Positions 8,955 to 18,338 of a stretch of 64,000 bases of DNA are shown one piece after another (position 1 is the first letter of the stretch; each line of letters opens with the position of its first letter). The notes under the pieces were generated by a model. That model searched no databases. It was not told the DNA's origin and saw nothing but the letters and a program-made list of their open reading frames with translations. The stretch is from contig CALRXU020000007.1 of the NCBI GenBank assembly GCA_943372215.1, forward strand, positions 1 to 64,000, in the 5' to 3' direction. The translations under genes were made by a program, and so were the position numbers. The DNA is from UBA6183 sp943372215 (GTDB lineage: Bacteria > Bacteroidota > Bacteroidia > UKL13-3).

Positions 8955-9115
8955 AGTTTCTTATTTGTATTCGTGTATGGGTAATTAACCGCATGACCGA
9001 AATGTATTTATAATAACGCATACAAATATCAACTATTGCATCTTTACCCTTTCAACACATTTAATCACAGTGTATAGCTATCTCAACTTTGGCCAAACTG
9101 GCTTATAATAGTGGA

Positions 9116-10615
9116 TTAAACAAGGATATGGCTACGCAAAAACTGAATAGAATTTTCAATATCAACATATAAAGCCCTATCGGCTTCATTAAAACTTACG
9201 GTTTTTCGGTAGGCTATTACCAACTGTTCCACGCGCACTGACGATTTTAATGGTGCACGAAATTCCAATGCTTGGGTTGCATTTAACAATTCAATGGCTA
9301 AAATGCGTTCAACATTGTTGATGACTTTGTAACATTTTGTAGCGGCATTTGCACCCATGCTCACATGGTCTTCCTGCCCATTGCTGCTTACAATGCTATC
9401 TACACTTGCAGGTGTGCACAGTTGTTTGTTTTGGCTTACAATGCTTGCTGCTGTGTATTGTGGAATCATCATCCCTGAGTTTAAGCCCGGATTGGGCGTT
9501 AAAAAAGCGGGCAAACCACGCTGACCAGAAATGAGTTGAAAGGTTCTTCTCTCGCTAATGCTGCCCAATTCAGCCAGTGCGATGGCTAAAAAATCAAGCA
9601 CCAGAGCCAGGGGTTGTCCGTGGAAATTGCCCCCTGAAAGAATCAAATCATCGGTTACAAAAATATTGGGGTTATCCGTAACGGAATTCATTTCTGTTTC
9701 AATTACTGAAGCCACATATTGGATGGTATCAAAACTGGCTCCATGCACTTGCGGAATGCACCTAAAGGCATAGGGGTCTTGCACCTGTATTTTAGGTTGT
9801 TTGGCTATTTCACTGCCTTTTAGTAAAGCCCTGATTTGTTTGGCTGTTTCTATTTGCCCTTTGTGTGGTCGAATTTCGTGCAGTTGAGGTGAAAAGGGTT
9901 CAAGTCGGGCATCAAATGCATCAATAGCAGTCGCTGCAATGGCATTGGCTTGTAGGTAAAGTTGTTGTGCTTTAAGCACATTCCATACCCCATAAGCCAA
10001 CATAAATTGTGTGCCGTTAATTAATGCCAATCCTTCTTTTGATTGCAATTGTATCGGCTTGATTCCAAGCTCTTGAAGAACGGTTAAACTTGGAACTGCT
10101 TCCCAGTGTTCACCTTTTTTTTGCCACACCTGCCCTAGTCCTAATAAGGGCAAACTTAAATGCGCCAAAGGAGCCAAGTCGCCACTGGCACCTAAAGAAC
10201 CTTGCTCATACACCACGGGTAAAATATCTCCATTAAAAAACTCCACCAAACGCTCAACAGTTGCTAGTTGTACACCACTATTGCCATAACTTAGTGATTG
10301 TATTTTTAACAACAGCATCAGTTTTACCACCTCACGGGGAACATAATCACCCGTGCCACAAGCATGCGAAAGCAAGAGATTTTCTTGCAGTTGGGTTAAT
10401 TCATCAAACGATATTTGGGTATTGCACAAGGAGCCAAAACCCGTATTGATGCCATAAAAAACAGCATCTTGCTTGCTCATTTTTTCATCCAAGTACACAC
10501 GGCATTTTTGGATGCGTTGCTTGGCCTCTGCTGAAAGTACTAGTTTTTTGTTTTCGGATAAAATGGATTGAACTTCGCTTAATGAAAGCTGCTGGGTAAT
10601 TTGGTAATGATGCAT
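9116..10615 (-). CDS. hutH: Histidine ammonia-lyase
   Basis: 499 residues, full length. GSLGASGDLAPL at residues 139-150 contains the Ala-Ser-Gly triad (143-145) that cyclises into the MIO cofactor. YGINTGFGSL near residue 54, GTQFMLAYG and SVTDNPNIF are further family motifs. It deaminates histidine to urocanate and ammonia in the cytoplasm. It is second in an operon with rocD, 36 bases downstream. hutU, the next pathway enzyme, lies 31 kb away at 41123-42805. Confidence 0.93.
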   Translation of the reverse strand: MHHYQITQQLSLSEVQSILSENKKLVLSAEAKQRIQKCRVYLDEKMSKQDAVFYGINTGFGSLCNTQISFDELTQLQENLLLSHACGTGDYVPREVVKLMLLLKIQSLSYGNSGVQLATVERLVEFFNGDILPVVYEQGSLGASGDLAPLAHLSLPLLGLGQVWQKKGEHWEAVPSLTVLQELGIKPIQLQSKEGLALINGTQFMLAYGVWNVLKAQQLYLQANAIAATAIDAFDARLEPFSPQLHEIRPHKGQIETAKQIRALLKGSEIAKQPKIQVQDPYAFRCIPQVHGASFDTIQYVASVIETEMNSVTDNPNIFVTDDLILSGGNFHGQPLALVLDFLAIALAELGSISERRTFQLISGQRGLPAFLTPNPGLNSGMMIPQYTAASIVSQNKQLCTPASVDSIVSSNGQEDHVSMGANAATKCYKVINNVERILAIELLNATQALEFRAPLKSSVRVEQLVIAYRKTVSFNEADRALYVDIENSIQFLRSHILV

Positions 10616-10651
10616 GTTTTTTATTAAAACGGTACGGTTGATTGGGTGGAA

Positions 10652-11896
10652 TTACACCAACTCCAAAAGTGTTTCTTCAATGATGTTGCAGGCCTGTGTA
10701 ATCTGCGCTTCGTTAATTACCAAAGGTGGTGCAAAACGAATAATGTCTCCATGGGTTTGTTTGGCAAGCAAGCCTTTTTCTTTCATGGCCAGGCAAACAT
10801 CGTAAGCGGTTTTGCCATCACCAAAAGGTTTAATCACAATGGCATTTAACAAGCCTTTGCCCCTTACTGCGGTTATTAGTGGTGTTTTTTGTTGTAAAGC
10901 CACCATACGGTTGCGGAAAATTACCCCCATTTTTTCGGCATTTTCAGCCAAGTGCTCATCTACTAAAATTTGTAAGGCTTCCATAGCCACTGCGCAGGCC
11001 AATGGATTGCCTCCGTAAGTACTGCCATGTTCTCCTGGTTTTATGGTAAGCATCACCTCATTATTGGCCAATACTGCCGAAACAGGCAATACCCCTCCTG
11101 AAAGCGCTTTACCCAACACCACGATGTCTGGCTTTACCTCTTCATGGTCGCAAGCCAACATTTTACCTGTTCTGCACAATCCCGTTTGCACTTCATCGGC
11201 TATCATCAGTACGTTGTATTTGGTACAAAGTTCACGCACCCCTTTCAAGTAGCCTTCATCAGGCACCACCACACCTGCTTCACCTTGTATCGGTTCAAAC
11301 ATAAATGCAGCAATATTGGGGTCAGCCTTAAAGGTATTTTCTAAAGCCGTTAAATCGTTGTAAGGAATCAGCTTAAAACCTGGCATATAAGGCCCAAAGT
11401 TGGCATAACTGCTAGGGTCGTTGCTAGATGAAATGGCAGCCATGGTGCGGCCCCAAAAATTTCCTTCCACAAATATTACTGTGGCTTGATTTTCAGGAAT
11501 GCCTTTTACGGTATAGCCCCATCTTCTGGCCAGTTTAATGGCCGTTTCACCACCCTCAACGCCCGTATTCATGGGTAGTACTTTATCGTAACCAAAGTAA
11601 GTGGTGATGTATTTTTCGTATTCACCCAGCAAATTGTTGTGAAAAGCACGGCTGGTTAACGTTAGTTTTTGTGCCTGATCAGTTAATGTATTAATGATAC
11701 GGGGGTGGCAGTGTCCTTGGTTAACGGCACTGTAAGCCGACAAAAAATCGAGGTATTGTTTGCCATCCACATCAGTCATGTAAATACCCTCTGCCTTTTC
11801 AATAACCACGGGTAGCGGATGGTAGTTGTGTGCACCGAATTGGTCTTCTAGCTGAATAAAGTATTGGGTTTTATTGTTTTGCATAGCTGAATTCAT
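10652..11896 (-). CDS. rocD: Ornithine--oxo-acid transaminase
   Basis: 414 residues from ATG 11896; a second ATG at 11884 is also possible. Class-III PLP aminotransferase motifs are present: NTGVEGGETAIKLARRWGY, FEPIQGEAGVVVPDEGYL, LMIADEVQTGLCRTGK and VVLGKALSGG with the PLP lysine. GAHNYHPLPVVIEKAEG at the N-terminus is typical of ornithine aminotransferase. It converts ornithine and 2-oxoglutarate to glutamate semialdehyde and glutamate. It heads an operon with hutH, so both feed glutamate formation from amino acids. Confidence 0.92.
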   Translation of the reverse strand: MNSAMQNNKTQYFIQLEDQFGAHNYHPLPVVIEKAEGIYMTDVDGKQYLDFLSAYSAVNQGHCHPRIINTLTDQAQKLTLTSRAFHNNLLGEYEKYITTYFGYDKVLPMNTGVEGGETAIKLARRWGYTVKGIPENQATVIFVEGNFWGRTMAAISSSNDPSSYANFGPYMPGFKLIPYNDLTALENTFKADPNIAAFMFEPIQGEAGVVVPDEGYLKGVRELCTKYNVLMIADEVQTGLCRTGKMLACDHEEVKPDIVVLGKALSGGVLPVSAVLANNEVMLTIKPGEHGSTYGGNPLACAVAMEALQILVDEHLAENAEKMGVIFRNRMVALQQKTPLITAVRGKGLLNAIVIKPFGDGKTAYDVCLAMKEKGLLAKQTHGDIIRFAPPLVINEAQITQACNIIEETLLELV

Positions 11897-11900
11897 GCGG

Positions 11901-11908
11901 CAAAAGTA
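11901..11908 (-). promoter_or_regulatory. TAnnTTTG box (TACTTTTG) before rocD
   Basis: Ends four bases before the ATG at 11896. No well-placed TTG is seen upstream, so only the -7 half matches. Confidence 0.35.
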
Positions 11909-12046
11909 AGGCAAATAAGGCGTATTTAAAAGCTGTTTGGCAACACTTGCCTTTCAAGGGATTAAGGTTGGCTTGCTGTTTGATATGAGCGTCTGCTTTT
12001 AGAAAGTTAACCCACATTTAGGTACTCTTGTAAATAATGGTATAAC

Positions 12047-12078
12047 TTGTTTCTTTATCAAGTTTTCTAGTAACTTTG
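12047..12078 (+). promoter_or_regulatory. Bacteroidota-type promoter of the small ORF/nucleotidyltransferase pair
   Basis: TTG (12047-12049), a 21-base spacer and TAACTTTG (12071-12078) match the Bacteroidota pattern. It stands 5 bases before a GTG start at 12084, so the message would have a very short leader. Confidence 0.6.
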
Positions 12079-12083
12079 TGTTT

Positions 12084-12230
12084 GTGGAGCTACACCATAA
12101 AAATCTATTGCAACATGATGCAGAGCGCATAAAACTGCGTTTAGCCAAAACGCCAACAGCGCGTTTCAGGTTAATGATTAATTTGTTTAAACTTCAACAA
12201 AAATTAAAAAAGGCTAACCCACCTAAATAG
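12084..12230 (+). CDS. Small basic protein (48 aa), candidate partner of the nucleotidyltransferase
   Basis: The frame runs from GTG 12084 to TAG 12228-12230. The product starts MELHHKNLLQ, has an R/K-rich middle (ERIKLRLAKTPTARFR) and ends KKANPPK; it would fold as one or two amphipathic helices. Support comes from the promoter directly upstream and from the 9-base gap to the next gene's TTG start, which implies translational coupling. I do not recognise the family. Small ORFs before AbiEii-like nucleotidyltransferases often act as partners or antitoxins, so that role is inferred from position alone. Confidence 0.5.
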   Translation: MELHHKNLLQHDAERIKLRLAKTPTARFRLMINLFKLQQKLKKANPPK

Positions 12231-12239
12231 TTTTTTACA

Positions 12240-12719
12240 TTGGACTTATTTGAAGAAGAATTGGTTGGTTTGTTTAGTGCTTTTAATGAAGCATCCATGC
12301 AATATATAATGGTTGGTGGATTGGCGACAAACCTCCATGGTTTTAGTCGTTTTACGGCCGATTTAGACATTTGGATAAAGGATACACCCGCTAACAAAAT
12401 AAGTTTAAGAACGGCCATTGCAAAAGCTGGCTATGGTGATTTTTCTGAGTTTGAAACCATGGATTTTATACCTGGTTGGACAACACTTTTGCTCAATAAT
12501 GGCATGGAGTTGGATTTGATGAGCTACATGGCAAACTTTAAACGTGAAGACTTTGACGCTTGTTATGATATGGCCGAAACCATGGATATTTTAGGGATTT
12601 CAGTGAAGGTGCTTCATATTAATCACCTCATTGCTGAAAAGAGAACATTAAATCGGCCTAAAGATATGATTGACCTGCATGAGTTGGAAAAAATACGTAC
12701 GCTAAAGAATGATATTTAA
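12240..12719 (+). CDS. Nucleotidyltransferase (AbiEii/DUF6036-like)
   Basis: 159 residues from a TTG start at 12240; an ATG at 12297 would cut into the N-terminal helix, so TTG is preferred. The NTase core is clear: VGGLATNLHGF then SRFTADLDIWI, with the metal-binding pair D41 and D43, and a third acidic strand MELDLMSYM. The C-terminal HINHLIAEKRTLNRPKDMIDLHELE is typical of the AbiEii-like group, some of which are toxins that add nucleotides to tRNA. Here it follows a 48-residue basic protein in one operon. It converges on the SBBP gene. Confidence 0.75.
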   Translation: MDLFEEELVGLFSAFNEASMQYIMVGGLATNLHGFSRFTADLDIWIKDTPANKISLRTAIAKAGYGDFSEFETMDFIPGWTTLLLNNGMELDLMSYMANFKREDFDACYDMAETMDILGISVKVLHINHLIAEKRTLNRPKDMIDLHELEKIRTLKNDI

Positions 12720-12763
12720 GTTACGCCAATAAAGTGAGTATGGCTAAATAGTTGCTCAATCCC

Positions 12764-15457
12764 TTACTTCATCCAAACCTTAAAGACAGCCACTTTATCT
12801 TCCAGTTGAACTTTTAATACATACAATCCTGTATTAAATTCACCATTGATCGCAAACGAATTTTCACCCGATTGAACGGGTTGTTTTTGGGTGAATAAGG
12901 TAATACCATTCAGGCCTATTAATTCAAAGGTAGCAATACTTTCAGCCGCTGCATGAATGTTAATGATTGGACTACCATTTACATAATGTAAAGCTATTTT
13001 TTCACTCAATTGTTCTGTTGTGCCTACTGTTTGGATAGAGCTATAAGAATATTTTCCATCAAAGTCAGTTTGTTTTAAACGGTAGTAACTGATGCCCTCA
13101 AAAGGATTATTATCTGTAAAATGATAGCGTGAGTTGGTACTTGAATTGCCCCTTCCTTTTATTGTTCCTACGTCTTCAAAATCATCTCCGTTAACACTTC
13201 TTTCAATGGTAAAATAATCATTATTTACTTCTGAGGCAGTTTCCCAAGTACAATTTACTCTATTATTTTCTAGTACCGCATTAAAGGCAATTAGTTTTAC
13301 TGGTAACATACCACTTGGAGTAAACTTAGCGATAAAAACATCAGAATTACCACCAAAAATTGTTTGATGTGCACCAGCAGTTGCTATGGCATTGCTTGAT
13401 CTAGTTTCGCCTGTTATAATTATATTTCCATTGGCATCTGTAGCTATCACTAGTCCACCATCAGAAGCCCCGCCTCCATAATAAGTGGCCCATAACCTAA
13501 GACCATTGGTATTAAACTTAGCTACAAAAGCATCCGTACCGACAGCCTTAACTGGACTATGCGCGCCAACAGTAGCTATTGCATTACTTGAATTAGTTTC
13601 TCCTGTTACTACAATATTCCCGCTAGCATCTGTAGCTATTCCTTGTCCATAATCATTACCTCCACCACCGTAATAAGTAGCCCATTGTATTGCTCCATTG
13701 CTATTAAACTTGGCTATAAAAGCATCATATAAGCCACCAGCGTCTACCGTTGTTTGGTGCGCTCCAATAGTTGCTATGGCGTTAATAGATAGAGTAAATC
13801 CTGTTATGCTAACATTGCCAACTGCATCCGTTGCTATTGCACCTCCCTCATCATCACCACTACCTCCATAATATGAGGCCCAAAGTCTAACACCATTGGT
13901 ATTAAACTTGGCTATAAAAGCATCTTTACCTCCACCGTGAATAGTTTGGTACGCACCTGATGTGGCTATAGCAGTTGTTGAATACGTTTGTCCTGATATT
14001 ATAATATTCCCGCTAGCATCTGTAGCTATTCCTTGTCCATAATCATGATTACTCCCCCCATAATAAGTGGCCCATTGTTTTACTCCATTACCATCAAACT
14101 TAGTTATAAAGGCATCATAACTACCCCCACCGTGTATAGTTTGATGTGCTCCTGATGTAGCTATAGCAGCTGTTGAACCAGTATATCCTGTTACAAAAAT
14201 ACTCCCGCTGGAACCTGTAGTTATATACATTCCTTGGTCCCCTCCACCGCCTCCAAAGTAGGTGGCCCATTGCCTTATACCATTGGCACTGAACTTCGCT
14301 ATAAAGGCATCCCAGCTACCACCAATTGTTATTTGGTATCCGCCAATAGTGGCTATAGCAGTACTTGAAGCAGTATATCCTGTTATTAATATGTTCCCAC
14401 TTGTATCTCTTGCTATTCCTTTTCCATAATCTTGATCACTCCCTCCATAATAAGTGGCCCATTGTTTTATACCATTACTATTAAATTTCACTATATAAAC
14501 ATCATAATTGCCACCAAATATTGCTTGGTGCGCTCCAACAGTTGCTATGGCACTGCTTGAAGAAGTAAATCCTGTTGCCAGCACATTACCACTTGTATCT
14601 ATTGTTATCCCATTTCCATAATCATAATTACTGCCACCATAATAAGTAGCCCAGTTAACAGGGTCTATGACTAAGGTTTGGTTATGGTTATAGTTTTCGG
14701 CATTTATACCAAAAATATTGCTGGCTAGTGCTTTAAAATTTGCATGAATTGGAGTTTGAGCATTGTTATCATTAATCACATAACTCAACGGAATGTTTTC
14801 TTCTAAGTTGCCATAGGTTGTTTCTATTAAAATATTACCTTCTTTTGTTAAACTGGTGCGGTTTGCTCCAACAAACTCCAATTGAATGTCAGCTAAGTTT
14901 GCATGGGGCTTTACAATAAAATTGTACTTGAATTTCCCTTTGTTGGTGGCGTCATTTAATACAAATTCAACATCAATATTGGGATACACGTTTTCATAAA
15001 CTACCCTTTGGAAATGTTGTACATTGGTAATGCCTTCTTCTGGGGTTGCAGTGGTATAATAGTTGATATAATCACTGGCCGCATCAAAAGGTTTTAGTAT
15101 TGCATTTTTATTCCCATTTTTAAAGTTAATGTCAACCCGATGTATTTGGTAGGTGATGTCAAATGAATCAGCTTGTGAAGCAAACTTGCTTGTTGGGGCA
15201 ATATCTATAACGGCTTTTGGTGTTTTCACCATATTCATTACTTCATAACTAAAACCATCTTTTCGCAATTGAACATGCAGTCCATTTCCATTGTACAAAT
15301 ACAATACCTGTGGGTTTGGTTTATTGTTTTGGTCAATGACTTGACCCTTGTTTTCAATAAAACCGTATTGCGCAGAAATGGGCTTATTGATGTTGCCGGC
15401 CAAAGTAGTCATTGCAACGGCCAATAGCAGGAAGCTTAGTGGTATATATTTTTTCAT
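12764..15457 (-). CDS. T9SS-secreted SBBP beta-propeller protein
   Basis: 897 residues from ATG 15457 (MKKYIPLSFLLLAVAMTTLAG signal peptide); the longer in-frame start at 15520 lies upstream of the promoter box. Residues 25-280 form an N-terminal domain seen in SBBP proteins (YGFIENKGQVIDQN...). Seven repeats of about 60 residues follow, each with a W-A-T/S-Y-Y/F-GG core, a GI/AIATD-x-x-GN strand and DAFIAKF. After them come a fibronectin-like segment (LPVKLIAFNAVLENN) and a weak T9SS type A sorting domain ending LKVQLEDKVAVFKVWMK. It should be a surface or secreted propeller protein for binding. Its ligand is unknown. Confidence 0.85.
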   Translation of the reverse strand: MKKYIPLSFLLLAVAMTTLAGNINKPISAQYGFIENKGQVIDQNNKPNPQVLYLYNGNGLHVQLRKDGFSYEVMNMVKTPKAVIDIAPTSKFASQADSFDITYQIHRVDINFKNGNKNAILKPFDAASDYINYYTTATPEEGITNVQHFQRVVYENVYPNIDVEFVLNDATNKGKFKYNFIVKPHANLADIQLEFVGANRTSLTKEGNILIETTYGNLEENIPLSYVINDNNAQTPIHANFKALASNIFGINAENYNHNQTLVIDPVNWATYYGGSNYDYGNGITIDTSGNVLATGFTSSSSAIATVGAHQAIFGGNYDVYIVKFNSNGIKQWATYYGGSDQDYGKGIARDTSGNILITGYTASSTAIATIGGYQITIGGSWDAFIAKFSANGIRQWATYFGGGGGDQGMYITTGSSGSIFVTGYTGSTAAIATSGAHQTIHGGGSYDAFITKFDGNGVKQWATYYGGSNHDYGQGIATDASGNIIISGQTYSTTAIATSGAYQTIHGGGKDAFIAKFNTNGVRLWASYYGGSGDDEGGAIATDAVGNVSITGFTLSINAIATIGAHQTTVDAGGLYDAFIAKFNSNGAIQWATYYGGGGNDYGQGIATDASGNIVVTGETNSSNAIATVGAHSPVKAVGTDAFVAKFNTNGLRLWATYYGGGASDGGLVIATDANGNIIITGETRSSNAIATAGAHQTIFGGNSDVFIAKFTPSGMLPVKLIAFNAVLENNRVNCTWETASEVNNDYFTIERSVNGDDFEDVGTIKGRGNSSTNSRYHFTDNNPFEGISYYRLKQTDFDGKYSYSSIQTVGTTEQLSEKIALHYVNGSPIINIHAAAESIATFELIGLNGITLFTQKQPVQSGENSFAINGEFNTGLYVLKVQLEDKVAVFKVWMK

Positions 15458-15472
15458 TGGATTATGGTACAA

Positions 15473-15502
15473 CAAATATATGGTTATTTCTAACACCTCA
15501 AA
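15473..15502 (-). promoter_or_regulatory. Bacteroidota-type promoter of the SBBP gene
   Basis: Minus strand: TTTG (15499-15502), an 18-base spacer, TATATTTG (15473-15480), 15 bases before the ATG at 15457. The spacer is one base short of the usual 19-21. Confidence 0.55.
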
Positions 15503-15674
15503 ATTGGTTGCAATTTTCACACCGTATGAAGAAATTGATGCACCAGTAATTGATGCATTGAGTTAACAGAAGATAGAGACCTGCAATAATCTTAGGGTTA
15601 CTGTGCCATTCTGCAGCTTCTGTGGAATTTATTTAAGATGTAGCATTCATACCAAATAACCAACCCATTTAGGA

Positions 15675-18020
15675 CTATCTTATTTTACCAAATACTCCTA
15701 TCTTTTTGCGTTCTTTTTTAAACTTTTTTCTCGGAGCTTCATTGTTTAATTCATTCATTTTCCTGTAAGCTGTTAACAGGTACTCTGGGAAATTACCATT
15801 ATACGTTATTTTATAAAATGAAAAGCCATTGTAAGGAACCACGTTTTTACTAACCATTATTTGCAGGTGTTTCGGATTACCATGTTCTTTAAAATAATTT
15901 AAAAAAACCTTCAATCTTTCTTTATTTAACTTTTTAAATTTAACGTCAATAACTACGGCACCTATCCATTTTAAGCATTTATCCTGAATGGTGAATAGCA
16001 TTGAGTCATGCACTTTTTTATTCAGATAATTTATAAAAAGGGAATCTTTGATAGACATTTTTTCTGCTTGTATGGAATCCTTTTCATTAAAAGAATGGGT
16101 ATTTTTTCCGTTACGTGCCAGCACATATCTTTTCTTGGCTTCATAAAATAAGATGTATTCTTTTTCTTTTAGTTCATATTGCTGCGGATCAATAGTTATT
16201 GAGGCTTCAGGATTTTCAGCAAGAAAATCGGCCATCCGTTTGAGGAAATTTTCTTGTTTAAAAGATAGTTGGCTATTTCTCATTTCCCATTTTAAGGAGA
16301 GCGATTTCTCTATTTCCATCTCAACATTTTTTATCTTAATCCTGTAAGGTGTTGTAACAGGTTTAACAAATAAATTTGTAAGGGCATCAAATAACACATC
16401 TTGTAATTTGAATGTTGGGTCATTTAAATTACCTTGTATTGGCACTTCATAATCTATTACATTGCCTCGCTCTCTTACAAAAAACATGGCCAAACGAAGT
16501 GGCAACCAACTTGCATTTTTATTCTTTAATCTTTTGCCAATTCTTGGGTCAATTACCACCAAATGATTATTACTTGTTATCTGTCCGTTTCGCACATTCC
16601 ACAAGCCTTTCACTTCAATGGTTCCCCTATCCAATGGGAAGGATGTGTATTTAATAAGATACGGATTAAATATTGAGCCTGGTATTTTTTGAAACTCATA
16701 CTTTAACTCAAAGTCTGAACTGTCTCTTGGGTTTATGCTTATTCCTAAAGCAACATTACCATAGGGTTTTATGCCGGATACCAATTTGAAATTAACTCGT
16801 TTGTCTGTTTTGTCAATGGAGTCCGCAGTAAAAGTAAATGGATTGAGTGCTATTGAAAATTCTTCACCTAATGAGTAGTCGTTATATCTTATTTCTCCGT
16901 GATATATTCCCAAACTGCCAATTTTGTAATTGCTTTTTAATAGGTTTTTCGACATCTTCTTTATGTACCTGGCTATTTCAATTACCAAATTAAACTTAGC
17001 TCCATCTGCGGTAGCTGCTTTAACATTGGCTCCTTTTTTACCAAACATGGTTTGTACATTATCTAAGTAATCGTACTTTTCGTATTTAAAATACGGATGT
17101 TTAATATATATCGAATCATAAATATATTTGAATTTCTTAGGACTCATCTGTACAATAGAAATGGTTACGTTTTCGAAGGCAGCAAAATCTTCAGTACTAT
17201 CCTTACCAAAGTGAAAATCACTCACCGAAATGAGCCCTGAATTGGTTACGTTATCCCTCTCAACTAAATTTCCTTTTGATTTAAAGTCTGCATCTAAAAT
17301 CGCTTTAAAACTTCCATAATTTGATAAATCTTTGATGTATTGGCCAACAATATTCAAATCGAATTTATGAACAAGTATTCCTAATCTATAATCTTTATTT
17401 TTTGAATTTACTGTAAAGTCACCTTTAACATCGCCTTTTCCAATGCCTGATAAAAATGAAAATTTAATCGCTATGGTATCTACATCCCAACTAAAACCAT
17501 CACTTTCGATGTTTACATTTTTTATGAAATAATTAATTGGCGTTACAGTTTCATGGTAATGGAATTCGCCATTGTTTATTTTTATATTAAAAATGTTCAG
17601 GTGTAGTGGTTCCCTTTTTTTTGGAACACTTTCCTTTGATGAAAACTGCGTAATCAAATCACTAAAATTAAATTGCTTTCTGTTTTGTAAGACCAATCCC
17701 CAAGGATTATTCAAAGTGAGTTCTTCTATTTCATAGGTTCTTGAGAACAGTTTACTCAATGCAACATTTACACTTAAACCATCCGTTGAAAAGAAAATAG
17801 TATCGCTTTCAAACTCGTAAATCTTTAATCCACTAAAATGCAGGTAGCCTGTAAATGGGTTTACATAAACCCAATCCATTTTAATCTCTCGTCCTGTGTA
17901 CTTTTTATCAAACTTTTCAATAAGGTATTTAGTAAGGGGGGAAACAAATGCAATAACCACTACCACCAAAATAATAACAGCGATAAGCGAAAGTTTAAGT
18001 GCCTTTTTTAATTTGCTCAT
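15675..18020 (-). CDS. DUF748/AsmA-like membrane-anchored protein
   Basis: 781 residues. An N-terminal membrane helix (LSLIAVIILVVVVIAFVSPL) is followed by a long beta-rich periplasmic part. VDWxxxNPFTGYLHFSGLKIYE, GLSVNVALSKLF and TLNNPWGLVLQNR are typical of the DUF748 N-terminus, and RGTIEVKGLWNV is typical of the AsmA-like C-terminal half. The last 200 residues carry charged segments that resemble an OmpA-like domain without its peptidoglycan-binding residues. AsmA-like proteins bridge inner and outer membranes and are implicated in lipid transport. This role is inferred. It stands alone between a convergent pair. Confidence 0.75.
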   Translation of the reverse strand: MSKLKKALKLSLIAVIILVVVVIAFVSPLTKYLIEKFDKKYTGREIKMDWVYVNPFTGYLHFSGLKIYEFESDTIFFSTDGLSVNVALSKLFSRTYEIEELTLNNPWGLVLQNRKQFNFSDLITQFSSKESVPKKREPLHLNIFNIKINNGEFHYHETVTPINYFIKNVNIESDGFSWDVDTIAIKFSFLSGIGKGDVKGDFTVNSKNKDYRLGILVHKFDLNIVGQYIKDLSNYGSFKAILDADFKSKGNLVERDNVTNSGLISVSDFHFGKDSTEDFAAFENVTISIVQMSPKKFKYIYDSIYIKHPYFKYEKYDYLDNVQTMFGKKGANVKAATADGAKFNLVIEIARYIKKMSKNLLKSNYKIGSLGIYHGEIRYNDYSLGEEFSIALNPFTFTADSIDKTDKRVNFKLVSGIKPYGNVALGISINPRDSSDFELKYEFQKIPGSIFNPYLIKYTSFPLDRGTIEVKGLWNVRNGQITSNNHLVVIDPRIGKRLKNKNASWLPLRLAMFFVRERGNVIDYEVPIQGNLNDPTFKLQDVLFDALTNLFVKPVTTPYRIKIKNVEMEIEKSLSLKWEMRNSQLSFKQENFLKRMADFLAENPEASITIDPQQYELKEKEYILFYEAKKRYVLARNGKNTHSFNEKDSIQAEKMSIKDSLFINYLNKKVHDSMLFTIQDKCLKWIGAVVIDVKFKKLNKERLKVFLNYFKEHGNPKHLQIMVSKNVVPYNGFSFYKITYNGNFPEYLLTAYRKMNELNNEAPRKKFKKERKKIGVFGKIR

Positions 18021-18111
18021 TTAACTTAGCAAAAAAGCTTATTACAGGCATGATGTTATTACATAATTTTGGGTAAAAGTTGTTTGATTTGATGTTGGTA
18101 AAGCCACTAAC

Positions 18112-18264
18112 TCACCTGTAGGTATCTAACCTAGCTTTACCAATAAATAACAGAAAAATAGCCGTTGCAAACAACTGTTGATAAGGATTCTTCTGAGTAT
18201 TGGTAGCCCAGATGCCCAAGAACATAAACAGCATACCAACAAGGTTTAAATGATGAATATGCAT
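18112..18264 (-). CDS. Possible small membrane protein (50 aa)
   Basis: An ATG at 18264 opens 50 codons ending TGA at 18112-18114. The product MHIHHLNLVGMLFMFLGIW... has two hydrophobic stretches (LVGMLFMFLGIWA and LFATAIFLLFIG) separated by a polar turn and ends KARLDTYR. Composition is protein-like and it fills an otherwise empty gap. It starts 20 bases after the ompA-family terminator, so it would need its own promoter, and I see no good box. Function unknown. Confidence 0.4.
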   Translation of the reverse strand: MHIHHLNLVGMLFMFLGIWATNTQKNPYQQLFATAIFLLFIGKARLDTYR

Positions 18265-18284
18265 GAAAAGGATACCTAGCCTCA

Positions 18285-18317
18285 CAAATAAGGCTGCCTT
18301 TAGGGCAGCCTTATTTG
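18285..18317 (-). terminator. Strong hairpin terminator after the OmpA-family gene
   Basis: A perfect 14-bp stem, CAAATAAGGCTGCC (18285-18298) with GGCAGCCTTATTTG (18304-18317), and a 5-base loop. It starts 21 bases beyond the stop at 18339. Confidence 0.85.
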
Positions 18318-18338
18318 TTGGTTTATTTAACGATGTTA

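Noticed and set aside
12297..12719. ATG start for the nucleotidyltransferase
   Set aside because: It would remove the N-terminal helix and leave a 66-base gap after the small ORF; the TTG at 12240 gives tight coupling.
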